64,000 bases of DNA, taken from the NCBI GenBank assembly GCA_003050565.1, contig PEBW01000006.1:1-64000 (forward strand), written 5' to 3'. The stretch is from Brockia lithotrophica (GTDB lineage Bacteria; Bacillota; Bacilli; Thermicanales; DSM-22653). The notes beneath the pieces are model-generated. The model saw only the letters and a list, made by a program, of their open reading frames with translations, searched no databases and was not told the origin of the DNA. Below are positions 55,325 through 64,000 of the stretch, piece after piece. The number at the start of each line of letters is the position of its first letter. Position 1 is the first letter of the stretch. Both the position numbers and the translations under genes were made by a program.

Positions 55325-55693
55325 CTACACCACTTCCGGCGCAAGGGAGATGATCCGCGTGAAGTCCTTCTCGCGGAGCTCCCGCGCGACGGGGCCGAAA
55401 ATGCGCGTGCCCCGCGGGCTCTTGTCGTCGCGAATGATCACCGCGGCGTTGTCGTCGAAGCGGATGTACGAACCGTCGGGCCTCCGAATTCCCTTCCGCG
55501 TACGGACGACCACCGCCTTTACGACGTCGCCCTTTTGGACAACGCCTCCGGGCGTGGCGCTCTTCACCGAAGCGACGATGATGTCGCCGATGTTCGCATA
55601 CTTCGGATTGCCGTGGCCGAGGACGCGGATGCACATGATCTCCTTGGCTCCCGTGTTGTCGGCCACGACGAGTCGAGTCTGGGGACGAATCAC
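55325..55693 (-). CDS. rplN: 50S ribosomal protein L14
   Basis: A 122-aa L14, part of intersubunit bridges and the docking site of Rsf[20 protein letters not shown] start and the [20 protein letters not shown] signature near the C-terminus. Confidence 0.98.
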   Translation of the reverse strand: MIRPQTRLVVADNTGAKEIMCIRVLGHGNPKYANIGDIIVASVKSATPGGVVQKGDVVKAVVVRTRKGIRRPDGSYIRFDDNAAVIIRDDKSPRGTRIFGPVARELREKDFTRIISLAPEVV

Positions 55694-55706
55694 CTCGGAT
55701 CACCTC

Positions 55707-56051
55707 TCACTCTGCGGCAGGCTCCGGCGCCTCTTCCGCCTGGTGCTTGTCGACCACGCGGAGTTCGCCGCCCTTGGGCCGTTCCACGATTTCGAGGAGG
55801 CGAAAGTGCTTGCGTCGCGAGAGCGGACGGGTTTCCACGATGCGCACCCGGTCCCCGACGCGCGCTTCGCTGCGCTCGTCATGGACGAGGTATTTTTTGG
55901 ATCGGACGATCGCCTTTTTGTAGATCGGGTGGTGAACGACGCGGTCTACGCGAACGGTGATCGTCTTCTCCATCTTTGCGGAAACGACGACCCCTTCGAG
56001 CACACGCCGCCGTCCCCGTTCCTTCGTCGACTCCTTGCGGTCCTCGGTCAC
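55707..56051 (-). CDS. rpsQ: 30S ribosomal protein S17
   Basis: A 114-aa S17 (OB fold) binding 16S rRNA helix 11. Conserved [24 protein letters not shown] and [10 protein letters not shown]. Longer than the usual 85-90 aa because of an N-terminal charged extension and a C-terminal Ala/Glu/Pro tail. GTG at 56051 with GAGGGGGTGA upstream. Confidence 0.96.
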   Translation of the reverse strand: MTEDRKESTKERGRRRVLEGVVVSAKMEKTITVRVDRVVHHPIYKKAIVRSKKYLVHDERSEARVGDRVRIVETRPLSRRKHFRLLEIVERPKGGELRVVDKHQAEEAPEPAAE

Positions 56052-56068
56052 GCCCTTCACCCCCTCGT

Positions 56069-56269
56069 TTACCGCTTGAGGCCCAGCTCGCGCTCGCGGA
56101 GGATCGTCTTCGCGCGCGCGATGTCCTTTTTTACTTCCTTCAGGCGGTGAGGCTTGTCGAGCTGGCCCATCGCCTGCTGAAAGCGAAGACGGAAGAGCTC
56201 TTCCTTGAGTTCCCGAATCTTTGCGGCAATTTCCTCATCTGTGAGCTTTCGCAGGTCCTGAGGCTTCAT
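56069..56269 (-). CDS. rpmC: 50S ribosomal protein L29
   Basis: A 66-aa L29 at the tunnel exit, near SRP and trigger-factor docking sites. [23 protein letters not shown] and [18 protein letters not shown] are typical. The ATG at 56269 has GAGGTGAGG upstream. Confidence 0.97.
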   Translation of the reverse strand: MKPQDLRKLTDEEIAAKIRELKEELFRLRFQQAMGQLDKPHRLKEVKKDIARAKTILRERELGLKR

Positions 56270-56279
56270 GCTCCTCACC

Positions 56280-56690
56280 TCACCCTTCTCGCCGTACGAT
56301 CTTCGTGCGGATGGGGAGCTTATACCGCGCCAGGCGCAAGGCTTCCAGGGCGACCTCTTCGTCTACCCCGCTCACCTCGAAGAGGACGCGGTCGGGTTTC
56401 ACCACGGCCACCCAACCCTCTACGCTCCCTTTCCCTCCGCCCATTCGCACCTCAAGGGGCTTTTTCGTGTACGGCTTATCCGGAAAGATGCGGATGATCA
56501 CCTTGCCGCCGCGGCGCATGTGCCGGGTGATGGCGATACGCGCGGCCTCGATTTGCCGGTCCGTAACCCAGCCGGGTTCGAGGGCGACGAGGCCGAAATC
56601 GCCGAACACGACGCGGTTCCCGCGCGTCGCGCGCCCCTTCGTGCGGCCGCGGTGTTGCTTGCGCCACTTCGTCCTGCGCGGCATGAGCAT
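56280..56690 (-). CDS. rplP: 50S ribosomal protein L16
   Basis: A 136-aa L16 next to the A-site tRNA elbow and peptidyl-transferase centre. [16 protein letters not shown] start and [23 protein letters not shown] segment. Slightly shorter at the C-terminus than the usual 144 aa. The ATG at 56690 has GAGGAGTGA upstream. Confidence 0.96.
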   Translation of the reverse strand: MLMPRRTKWRKQHRGRTKGRATRGNRVVFGDFGLVALEPGWVTDRQIEAARIAITRHMRRGGKVIIRIFPDKPYTKKPLEVRMGGGKGSVEGWVAVVKPDRVLFEVSGVDEEVALEALRLARYKLPIRTKIVRREG

Positions 56691-56695
56691 GGCGG

Positions 56696-57352
56696 TCACT
56701 CCTCTTTGGTCTTTCCCTTTTTCGGCAACACGTCCCCGCGGTAAATCCAAACCTTTACGCCGATCACGCCGTAGGTCGTAAACGCCTCTGCGCGGGCAAA
56801 GTCGATGTCCGCCCGCAAGGTGTGCAGGGGAACCTTCCCCTCCAGGTACCCTTCCGTACGGGCAATTTCCGCACCGCCGAGGCGACCGGAAACCTGGACG
56901 CGCACCCCTTTCGCGCCGGCGCGCATCACCCTCTGGATCGCCTGCTTCATGGCCCGGCGGAAGGAAACCCGCTGTTCCAGCTGCCGGGCGATGCTCTCGG
57001 CGACGAGCTTGGCCTCGAGGTCCGGTTTCTTCACCTCGACGACGTTCACGTGCACCTTCTTCCCCGTGAGCGCCTGAAGCGCCTCGCGCAGGTGCTCGAT
57101 CTCCTGACCGCCGCGCCCGATCACCATTCCGGGTTTCGCCGTATGCACGGTGACGTTCACGCGGTTTGCCGCCCGTTCAATCTCCACCCGAGCGAGTGCC
57201 GCGCCCCGCAGGCGTTCCTCGAGGAAGGAACGGATCTTGAGGTCCTCGTGGAGGAGCTCCTGGAATTCCTTCTTACCCCTGGCGTACCACTTCGTCTCCC
57301 AGTCGCGGATGATGCCAAGACGAAGTCCCACCGGGCTCACCTTTTGCCCCAC
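56696..57352 (-). CDS. rpsC: 30S ribosomal protein S3
   Basis: A 218-aa S3 at the mRNA entry channel. [24 protein letters not shown] start, KH-domain loop [15 protein letters not shown], and [12 protein letters not shown]-like segment ([18 protein letters not shown]). Overlaps rplV by 16 bp. Confidence 0.98.
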   Translation of the reverse strand: MGQKVSPVGLRLGIIRDWETKWYARGKKEFQELLHEDLKIRSFLEERLRGAALARVEIERAANRVNVTVHTAKPGMVIGRGGQEIEHLREALQALTGKKVHVNVVEVKKPDLEAKLVAESIARQLEQRVSFRRAMKQAIQRVMRAGAKGVRVQVSGRLGGAEIARTEGYLEGKVPLHTLRADIDFARAEAFTTYGVIGVKVWIYRGDVLPKKGKTKEE

Positions 57353-57732
57353 GGTTTCCCCTCCCTTTCCGCGAGCACGACCGTCAAGTGGCTCGTTCGC
57401 TTGATGATCCGCGCGGCACGCCCCATCGCCCGCGCACGCCAGCGCTTGAGCCTCGGACCCTCGTCGACGTAGATCTCCTTTACGTAGAGCTTCTCTACGT
57501 CCATCTCGTGGTTGTTTTCCGCATTGGCCATCGCCGAGCGGATCGTCTTCTCCACGATCTTCGCTCCTCGCTTCGGAGTAAACCGGAGGATGGCCAGGGC
57601 GTGAAGCGCCTGCTTCCCGCGCACGAGGTCGGCGACGAGGCGGAGCTTCCGCGGGGCGATCCGGACGTGGCGGGCGATCGCCCGCGCGACCTTTTCCTCC
57701 TTGGCCTTGATTTCCGCCTTCACGGCGTGCAC
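57337..57732 (-). CDS. rplV: 50S ribosomal protein L22
   Basis: A 131-aa L22 whose beta-hairpin lines the exit tunnel near macrolide sites. [17 protein letters not shown] and the C-terminal [19 protein letters not shown] are typical. The N-terminus carries about 18 extra charged residues ([17 protein letters not shown]). Confidence 0.96.
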   Translation of the reverse strand: MHAVKAEIKAKEEKVARAIARHVRIAPRKLRLVADLVRGKQALHALAILRFTPKRGAKIVEKTIRSAMANAENNHEMDVEKLYVKEIYVDEGPRLKRWRARAMGRAARIIKRTSHLTVVLAEREGKPWGKR

Positions 57733-57741
57733 CTCCTCTCT

Positions 57742-58023
57742 TCAGCGCCGCTGCGTCTTCTTGTCATCTCCGGCGTGACCGCGGAACGTCCGCGTCGGGA
57801 CGAATTCGCCAAGCTTATGCCCAACCATCTCTTCTGTCACGTAGACGGGGACGTGTTTTCGCCCGTCGTACACGGCAAACGTGTGCCCTACGAATTCCGG
57901 CAAAATCGTGGAGCGACGCGACCACGTCTTGATCACGCGCTTTTCGCCCGTTTCGTTGAGCTTGCGAACCTTCTCGAGCAAGTGGTCGTCGACAAAGGGA
58001 CCTTTTTTCAGGCTGCGCCCCAC
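57742..58023 (-). CDS. rpsS: 30S ribosomal protein S19
   Basis: A 93-aa S19 of the 30S head. [18 protein letters not shown] start and [16 protein letters not shown] signature. GTG at 58023 with AAGGAGGG upstream; the frame is open much further up, but without homology. Confidence 0.97.
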   Translation of the reverse strand: MGRSLKKGPFVDDHLLEKVRKLNETGEKRVIKTWSRRSTILPEFVGHTFAVYDGRKHVPVYVTEEMVGHKLGEFVPTRTFRGHAGDDKKTQRR

Positions 58024-58094
58024 GGTCGTCCCTCCTTCCTGACGGGATTCCGCGCAGATTCCCCGAACGGGGTACGCCCGAGCCCAACCAACCC

Positions 58095-58934
58095 TCAGCG
58101 CTTCTTCCGCTTCCGCCGTTCGAGGATAAAGCGGCTCGAAGGTTTGCGGGGGTTGCGCGTCTTCTTCCCGAGCGTGGGCTTCCCCCATGGGCTCTTCGGC
58201 GAAGGCATCCCGATGGGCGCCTTCCCTTCTCCCCCGCCGTGGGGGTGGTCCACAGGGTTCATCGCCGAACCGCGCACGTGCGGGCGGCGCCCGAGCCAAC
58301 GGCTGCGCCCCGCCTTACCGAGGACGAGGAGCTCGTGCTCGACGTTGCCCACCTGTCCGATCGTCGCCCGACACGACTTGTGAATCTTGCGCACCTCCCC
58401 GGACGTAAGGCGCAGGATCACGTAGTCGCCTTCGCGCCCGAGGATTTGGGCGGAAGCTCCGGCGGCGCGGGCGATCTGGCCGCCCTTTCCGGGCTTGAGC
58501 TCGATGTTGTGGACCACGGTACCGACGGGGATGTTTTCCAGAGGAAGGGCGTTCCCCACGCGAATCTCCGCGTTCGGGCCGCTCATCACCGTGTCGCCCA
58601 CCCGAAGGCCTTCCGGGGCGAGGATGTAGCGCTTCTCCCCGTCCGCGTAGTGGATGAGCGCGATGCGCGCCGTGCGGTTGGGGTCGTACTCGATCGCCGC
58701 GACCTTCCCCGGAACACCGTCCTTGTTCCGCCGAAAGTCGACGATCCGGTACATCCGCTTGTGGCCACCGCCGCGGAAGCGCACGGTGACGCGTCCCAGG
58801 TTGTTGCGCCCCGCCTTGCTCTTGAGGGGCTCGACGAGGGACTTTTCCGGTTCCGACTTCGTAATCTCCTCAAACGTGTATACCGTCATCCCCCGGCGGC
58901 CCGGAGAAGTCGGGCGGTAATGCCGGATCCCCAT
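58095..58934 (-). CDS. rplB: 50S ribosomal protein L2
   Basis: A 279-aa L2, needed for subunit joining and peptidyl transfer. [18 protein letters not shown] start and the C-terminal signature [17 protein letters not shown] containing the conserved His linked to activity. Follows rplW by 22 bp. Confidence 0.98.
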   Translation of the reverse strand: MGIRHYRPTSPGRRGMTVYTFEEITKSEPEKSLVEPLKSKAGRNNLGRVTVRFRGGGHKRMYRIVDFRRNKDGVPGKVAAIEYDPNRTARIALIHYADGEKRYILAPEGLRVGDTVMSGPNAEIRVGNALPLENIPVGTVVHNIELKPGKGGQIARAAGASAQILGREGDYVILRLTSGEVRKIHKSCRATIGQVGNVEHELLVLGKAGRSRWLGRRPHVRGSAMNPVDHPHGGGEGKAPIGMPSPKSPWGKPTLGKKTRNPRKPSSRFILERRKRKKR

Positions 58935-58956
58935 CTCGTTCCCTCCCTATATGGGC

Positions 58957-59253
58957 TCACGCCTGCACGCCTTCGAAGAAATCGGGGGTCTTGGAGTCGG
59001 GCGTGAGCTTCACGATCGCCTTTTTCCAAGACTTCGTTCGCCCCACGGAGCGGCCTTGGCGCTTCAGCTTTCCGCGCACGGACATCGTGTTCACCTTTTC
59101 CACCTTGACGCCAAAGATCGCCTCTACGGCCTTGCGGATCTCCGGCTTCGTCGCCCGCGGATCCACCTCGAAGACGTACTTACGCTCCCGCATGAGGTCG
59201 GTGGTCTTCTCCGTGATCACCGGGCGAAGAATGATGTCGTGCGGATCCCTCAT
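58957..59253 (-). CDS. rplW: 50S ribosomal protein L23
   Basis: A 98-aa L23, the main docking site for trigger factor and SRP at the tunnel exit. [20 protein letters not shown] start, [21 protein letters not shown] core. ATG at 59253 overlaps the rplD stop (ATGA). Confidence 0.97.
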   Translation of the reverse strand: MRDPHDIILRPVITEKTTDLMRERKYVFEVDPRATKPEIRKAVEAIFGVKVEKVNTMSVRGKLKRQGRSVGRTKSWKKAIVKLTPDSKTPDFFEGVQA

Positions 59254-59876
59254 CGCGCAAAGACCTCCTCCAACTTCCGGATCGCGTCCACCGTCGCCAC
59301 GAGGGCGTCGTGGTTCAAAATGTCGTAGGTGTTCGTGCGATCCCACGTGACGACCTTCACACCCGGCAGATTGCGGGCGGAAAGCTCGACATTCGCGTCC
59401 TCTTCCCCGAGAACGACGAGCACCTTGGGAGGGAGCTGGAGGTTGCGAAAGATCCGCACCATCTCCTTCGTCCGAGGCCGCTCGAGGGAGAGGCGGTCGA
59501 GAGCCCAGAGCTTCGACTCGCGCACGCGCAGAGAAAGCGCCGAGGCAAAGGCGAGGCGTCGAAGCTTTTTGGGGAGGCTGAAGCCGTACTCACGCGGCTT
59601 AGGCCCGTGGGTGACGCCGCCGCCTACCCACAGAGGCGAGCGGATGCTCCCGTGGCGCGCGCGCCCCGTGCCTTTCTGCCGCCAGGGCTTCCGCCCGCCC
59701 CCGCGCACCTCCCCCCGCGTCTTCGTCGCGTGCGTACCCTGCCTCTCGGAAGCGAGTTTGAGAACGACCGCCCGGTGGAGCGCGTCGGCGTGCGGCTCGA
59801 TGCCGAAGAGTTTTTCGCTCAAGGTGAGTTCTCCGATGACGTTTCCTTCCTGGTCGTACAGCGGGACGGTCGGCAT
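59250..59876 (-). CDS. rplD: 50S ribosomal protein L4
   Basis: A 208-aa L4; a long loop lines the exit tunnel ([24 protein letters not shown]). In E. coli L4 autoregulates the S10 operon; that leader structure is not expected in Firmicutes. Twenty-eight bp after rplC. Confidence 0.97.
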   Translation of the reverse strand: MPTVPLYDQEGNVIGELTLSEKLFGIEPHADALHRAVVLKLASERQGTHATKTRGEVRGGGRKPWRQKGTGRARHGSIRSPLWVGGGVTHGPKPREYGFSLPKKLRRLAFASALSLRVRESKLWALDRLSLERPRTKEMVRIFRNLQLPPKVLVVLGEEDANVELSARNLPGVKVVTWDRTNTYDILNHDALVATVDAIRKLEEVFAR

Positions 59877-59904
59877 CGTCCTCCTCCTTTCCCGTTCCCG
59901 TCAC

Positions 59905-60543
59905 CTAGGCGCGGATGAGCTTGCGTGCGGCGTTCCGGATGATCACGAGACCCCCCCGCGGGCCGGGAACCGAGCCGCGAACGAGCAGGACGTGTTCCTC
60001 CGGAATCACGCGCACGATTTCCAGATTCTGGGCGGTGACGCGCTCGTTCCCCATCCGCCCCATGTGCGGCATGCCCTTGAGCACGCGATAGGGACCGACG
60101 GCACCGATGGATCCGTGCGTGCGGTGAAACCCGGAGCCGTGGGACATCCGACCGCGGGCGAAGCCGTGCCGCTTGATCGGCCCTTGCGTCCCCTTCCCCT
60201 TGCTCGTACCCGTGACGTCGACGAGTTCGCCCGGCGCGAAGATGTCTACGTCGACGGTCTGACCGACTTCGTAGCGGTCGAGGTCGACGTCGCGGATCTC
60301 CCGGAGATAACGCACCGGGGGGACTCCCGCCTTCTTGAGATGGCCGAGAAGGGGGCGGGTGAGGCGCCGCTCCTTTTGTACGCCAAAGCCGAGCTGTACG
60401 GCCACGTAGCCGTCCTTTTCCCGCGTCTTCTTCTGCACGACGTAGTTCGGGCCTGCGAGAATCACGGTCACGGGGATGAGCGTTCCGTCTTCCGCGAAGA
60501 CGTGCGTCATGCCGATCTTCCGCCCGAGAAGGCCCTTGCGCAC
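59905..60543 (-). CDS. rplC: 50S ribosomal protein L3
   Basis: A 212-aa L3 reaching into the peptidyl-transferase centre. [15 protein letters not shown] start and [20 protein letters not shown] signature with the Gln/Gly-rich loop. GTG at 60543 with GAGGAGGTG upstream; 13 bp after rpsJ. Confidence 0.97.
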   Translation of the reverse strand: MRKGLLGRKIGMTHVFAEDGTLIPVTVILAGPNYVVQKKTREKDGYVAVQLGFGVQKERRLTRPLLGHLKKAGVPPVRYLREIRDVDLDRYEVGQTVDVDIFAPGELVDVTGTSKGKGTQGPIKRHGFARGRMSHGSGFHRTHGSIGAVGPYRVLKGMPHMGRMGNERVTAQNLEIVRVIPEEHVLLVRGSVPGPRGGLVIIRNAARKLIRA

Positions 60544-60556
60544 TCTCCCCACCTCC

Positions 60557-60865
60557 TCACAGCTTGATCTCGATGTCCACGCCCGCGGGAAGGTCAAGGC
60601 GCATGAGCGCTTCTACCGTCTGCGGGGTAGGTTCGTGGATGTCGATGAGCCGCTTGTGCGTTTTCATCTCAAACTGCTCGCGCGAGTCCTTGTACTTGTG
60701 GGGCGCCCGGATCACCGTGTACAACGACCGTTCCGTAGGCAAGGGAATCGGTCCGGAAACCCTTGCCCCCGTACGCCGAGCCGTCTCCACGATCTTCGCC
60801 GCGGATTGGTCGAGTACGCGAAAGTCAAACGCCCGCAGGCGAATGCGGATCCGCTGCTTGGCCAT
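60557..60865 (-). CDS. rpsJ: 30S ribosomal protein S10 / NusE
   Basis: A 102-aa S10, also the NusE antitermination factor that pairs with NusB and Nus[21 protein letters not shown] start and [33 protein letters not shown] end. First gene of the S10 operon, with AAGGAGG before the ATG and a consensus promoter about 120 bp upstream. Confidence 0.98.
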   Translation of the reverse strand: MAKQRIRIRLRAFDFRVLDQSAAKIVETARRTGARVSGPIPLPTERSLYTVIRAPHKYKDSREQFEMKTHKRLIDIHEPTPQTVEALMRLDLPAGVDIEIKL

Positions 60866-60982
60866 CTTGGGTTCCTCCTTCCTGCCCAAAACCCGCGTCT
60901 GAAAGACGAAATCGATCGCTCGCATGACAATGGCTTCGGGCGTGTCGCCACCCCGACAAACTTCTCGAGCCAACGGCTTTAG

Positions 60983-61011
60983 ATTATATCGCGAGGGGAG
61001 GGGAAAGGCAA
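60983..61011 (-). promoter_or_regulatory. Promoter of the S10 ribosomal operon
   Basis: TTGCCT (61006-61011), 17 nt, TATAAT (60983-60988) on the minus strand, directly after the tuf terminator. Same hexamers as the tRNA-Thr array promoter at 38495-38523. Confidence 0.8.
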
Positions 61012-61018
61012 GGCAGAA

Positions 61019-61049
61019 AAACGCCCGCGGCGCAGGGCCGCGGGCGTTT
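61019..61049 (-). terminator. Terminator of tuf
   Basis: A perfect 12-bp stem (61019-61030 with 61038-61049), 7-nt loop, with five T residues ending the minus-strand transcript. Separates the str operon from S10. Confidence 0.88.
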
Positions 61050-61068
61050 CGGACCCGCCGGCAGGGAA

Positions 61069-62259
<1,191 letters not shown>

Positions 62260-62344
62260 CCTGCTTCCTCCTTTGACGGACTCGCGGAGCGCGAGTGCGT
62301 AGTTGTGAAAGTGGCAAACGGCAAAAGGGACTTCTTGTATGAGG

Positions 62345-64000
62345 TCAAGCGCCTTTGCTGCGCTCGATCACCGCTTTGGCGATGCCCGCGGGGACCTCCT
62401 CGTAGTGCGAAAACTGCATGATGTACGTGCCGCGCCCTTGGGTGCGGGAACGGAGGTCGGTGGCGTAACCGAACATCTCCGCGAGCGGGACGTACGCGCG
62501 GATCACCTGCACGTTCCCCCGTCGCTCCATCCCCTCCACGCGCCCGCGGCGTGCGTTGAGGTCGCCGATCACATCCCCCAGGTAATCTTCGGGAACGCTC
62601 ACCTCGAGCTTCATGATCGGCTCGAGAAGGACGGGACGCGCCTGCTTGGCGGCCTCCTTGAGGGCAAGGGAAGCGGCGATCTTGAAGGCCATCTCCGAAG
62701 AGTCCACTTCGTGGTAGCTCCCGTCGAAGAGGACGGCCTTCACATCCGTGAGGGGATAGCCGGCGAGTACGCCGTTTTGGAGCGCCTCCCGCAGGCCCGC
62801 TTCGACGGCGGGGATGTATTCCTTGGGAATTACGCCGCCGACGATGCGATTTTCGAAGACGAAGCCCTCTCCCCGTTCCAAGGGGAAGAACTCGATCCAG
62901 ACGTGACCGTACTGCCCGCGGCCACCCGTCTGGCGGATGTACTTTCCTTCCGCCTTGACCGGTACGGTAAACGTCTCCCGGTAGGCGACCTGCGGCGCCC
63001 CTACGTTGGCCTCCACCTTGAACTCGCGCCTCATGCGGTCGACAAGGACGTCCAGGTGGAGCTCGCCCATGCCGGCGATGATCGTCTGGCCCGTCTCCTG
63101 GTCCGTCCACGTGCGAAAGGTCGGATCTTCCTCCGAGAGCCGCTGGAGCGCGAGGGCGAGTTTGTCTTGGTCCGCCTTGGACTTAGGTTCGATGGCCACG
63201 CTGATCACCGGTTCGGGGAAGGTCATCGCCTCGAGGACGATGGGCGCCTTCTCGTCGCACAAGGTATCGCCGGTCATCGTGTCCTTGAGGCCGACGACGG
63301 CCACGATCTCCCCCGCCGGCACCTCGTCGACTTCCTCGCGGTGGTTGGCGTGCATCCGAAGAATTCGGCCGATGCGCTCCCGGTGGCCCTTGCGTGGGTT
63401 GAGCAGGTAGGTCCCGCTTCGGAGGACCCCGGAGTAAATCCGGAGGTACGTGAGCCTACCGATGTACGGGTCGCTCATGATCTTAAAGGCGAGGGCCGCC
63501 AGAGGTTCGTCGTCCGAAGCGCGCCGTTCGAGGGGTTCTCCCGTATCCGGGTCGGTGCCCTTTACCGGGGGGATGTCCACCGGCGAGGGAAGGTAGTCGA
63601 CGACGGCGTCCATGAGGAACTGCACGCCCTTGTTTCGGTAGCTCGAACCCGCCAGCACGGGAACGATCTTGAAGTCGAGCGTTCCGCGGCGAAGCGCCCG
63701 GCGGATCTCCTCGGGCGTAATCTCCTCGCCCTCGAGGTACTTCTCCATGAGGGCGTCGTCGAGCTCCGCCGCCGCCTCGAGGAGGTGCGTGCGCCAGCGT
63801 TCGGCAACCTCGCGGTACTCCTCGGGAATCGACTGCGCTTCCGTGCGCGTGCCGAGATCGTCCAGGTAAAAGTAGGCCTGCATGGTCACGAGGTCGATGA
63901 GCCCGCGAAACTCCGACTCCGCGCCGATCGGCACCTGGATCGGTACAGGGTGGGCTCCGAGCCGCTTCCGGATCTCCTCGACGACGGCGAAGAAATCCGC
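62345..64000 (-). CDS. fusA: Elongation factor G, N-terminal part cut by the window edge
   Basis: 551 codons plus stop of EF-G; the reading frame runs open to base 64000, so the start and the G1-G3 GTPase motifs lie outside. Visible are the end of the G domain, domain II ([16 protein letters not shown]), domain III ([25 protein letters not shown]), domain IV ([28 protein letters not shown]) and domain V ([12 protein letters not shown]). Catalyses translocation. Upstream of tuf as in the str operon. Confidence 0.98.
   Translation of the reverse strand, partial: ADFFAVVEEIRKRLGAHPVPIQVPIGAESEFRGLIDLVTMQAYFYLDDLGTRTEAQSIPEEYREVAERWRTHLLEAAAELDDALMEKYLEGEEITPEEIRRALRRGTLDFKIVPVLAGSSYRNKGVQFLMDAVVDYLPSPVDIPPVKGTDPDTGEPLERRASDDEPLAALAFKIMSDPYIGRLTYLRIYSGVLRSGTYLLNPRKGHRERIGRILRMHANHREEVDEVPAGEIVAVVGLKDTMTGDTLCDEKAPIVLEAMTFPEPVISVAIEPKSKADQDKLALALQRLSEEDPTFRTWTDQETGQTIIAGMGELHLDVLVDRMRREFKVEANVGAPQVAYRETFTVPVKAEGKYIRQTGGRGQYGHVWIEFFPLERGEGFVFENRIVGGVIPKEYIPAVEAGLREALQNGVLAGYPLTDVKAVLFDGSYHEVDSSEMAFKIAASLALKEAAKQARPVLLEPIMKLEVSVPEDYLGDVIGDLNARRGRVEGMERRGNVQVIRAYVPLAEMFGYATDLRSRTQGRGTYIMQFSHYEEVPAGIAKAVIERSKGA

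Noticed and set aside
55707-56051. A frameshift or fusion explaining the long S17
   Set aside because: The core aligns without breaks; extra residues are low-complexity extensions at both ends, common in GC-rich Firmicutes.

Overview
The window is about 60% GC and looks like the chromosome of an endospore-forming, high-GC, probably thermophilic member of the Bacilli/Firmicutes. Four things point there. The ribosomal cluster has the Bacillus order fusA-tuf-rpsJ...secY-adk-map-infA-rpmJ-rpsM-rpsK-rpoA-rplQ-truA-rplM-rpsI-cwlD-salA with gerD convergent to salA. CwlD and GerD are spore proteins. S14 is the zinc type and adenylate kinase has a zinc lid. Strong AGGAGG-like ribosome binding sites and many GTG/TTG starts also fit. 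A Hydrogenibacillus/Brockia-like lineage is my guess from general knowledge, not a search result. Almost everything is transcribed right to left (minus strand). The plus-strand exceptions are a glycosyltransferase (36.6-37.7 kb), a deacetylase-like protein and gerD (39.9-41.6 kb), and a candidate structured RNA (6.8-7.0 kb).

Layout. (1) 0-6.5 kb: a DedA-type membrane protein fused to a degenerate PAP2-like half, an asparagine-synthetase-like amide ligase without the N-terminal catalytic Cys, a chemotaxis transducer behind a sigma-D-like promoter, and NADP-type glutamate dehydrogenase. (2) 6.75-13.8 kb: a possible ~200-nt RNA gene, then a potassium-uptake operon (36-aa membrane peptide, kdpF, kdpA, kdpB, kdpC, and a KdpD reduced to its N-terminal and USP domains) behind a near-consensus promoter and a ~540-nt leader. 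(3) 13.8-17.8 kb: potABCD polyamine transporter. (4) 18.0-21.6 kb: cdaA-cdaR-glmM, which makes c-di-AMP and glucosamine-1-phosphate. (5) 21.8-22.0 kb: tRNA-Arg, -Pro, -Gly. (6) 22.1-37.7 kb: a surface-glycan locus with homologues of every step from UDP-GlcNAc to UDP-2,3-diacetamido-2,3-dideoxy-mannuronic acid (wbpA/B/E/D/I type), a WbpM/PglF dehydratase, a second aminotransferase, a priming sugar transferase, two GT4 glycosyltransferases and a CapA/CapB/CpsB tyrosine-kinase module with a second CapB. (7) 38.0-38.5 kb: tRNA-Thr, -Glu, -Val, -Tyr, -Gln, -Lys. (8) 38.6-43.8 kb: a 71-aa protein, an OsmC protein, an apparently inactive secreted deacetylase-like protein, gerD, salA and cwlD. (9) 43.9-64 kb: the ribosomal protein, translation and secretion superoperon, running off the right edge inside fusA.

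How it fits together. c-di-AMP (from cdaA) inhibits potassium import in relatives, partly through the USP domain of KdpD. Finding cdaA about 12 kb from a Kdp operon whose KdpD keeps the USP domain but has lost its kinase suggests direct second-messenger control of Kdp rather than two-component control. GlmM feeds UDP-GlcNAc, the precursor of both peptidoglycan and the glycan locus. The glycan locus lies between two tRNA arrays and contains short AT-rich patches. No Wzx flippase, Wzy polymerase or glycan exporter is seen in the window, so export must be encoded elsewhere.

No CRISPR array, rRNA gene, transposase, integrase or phage gene was seen.
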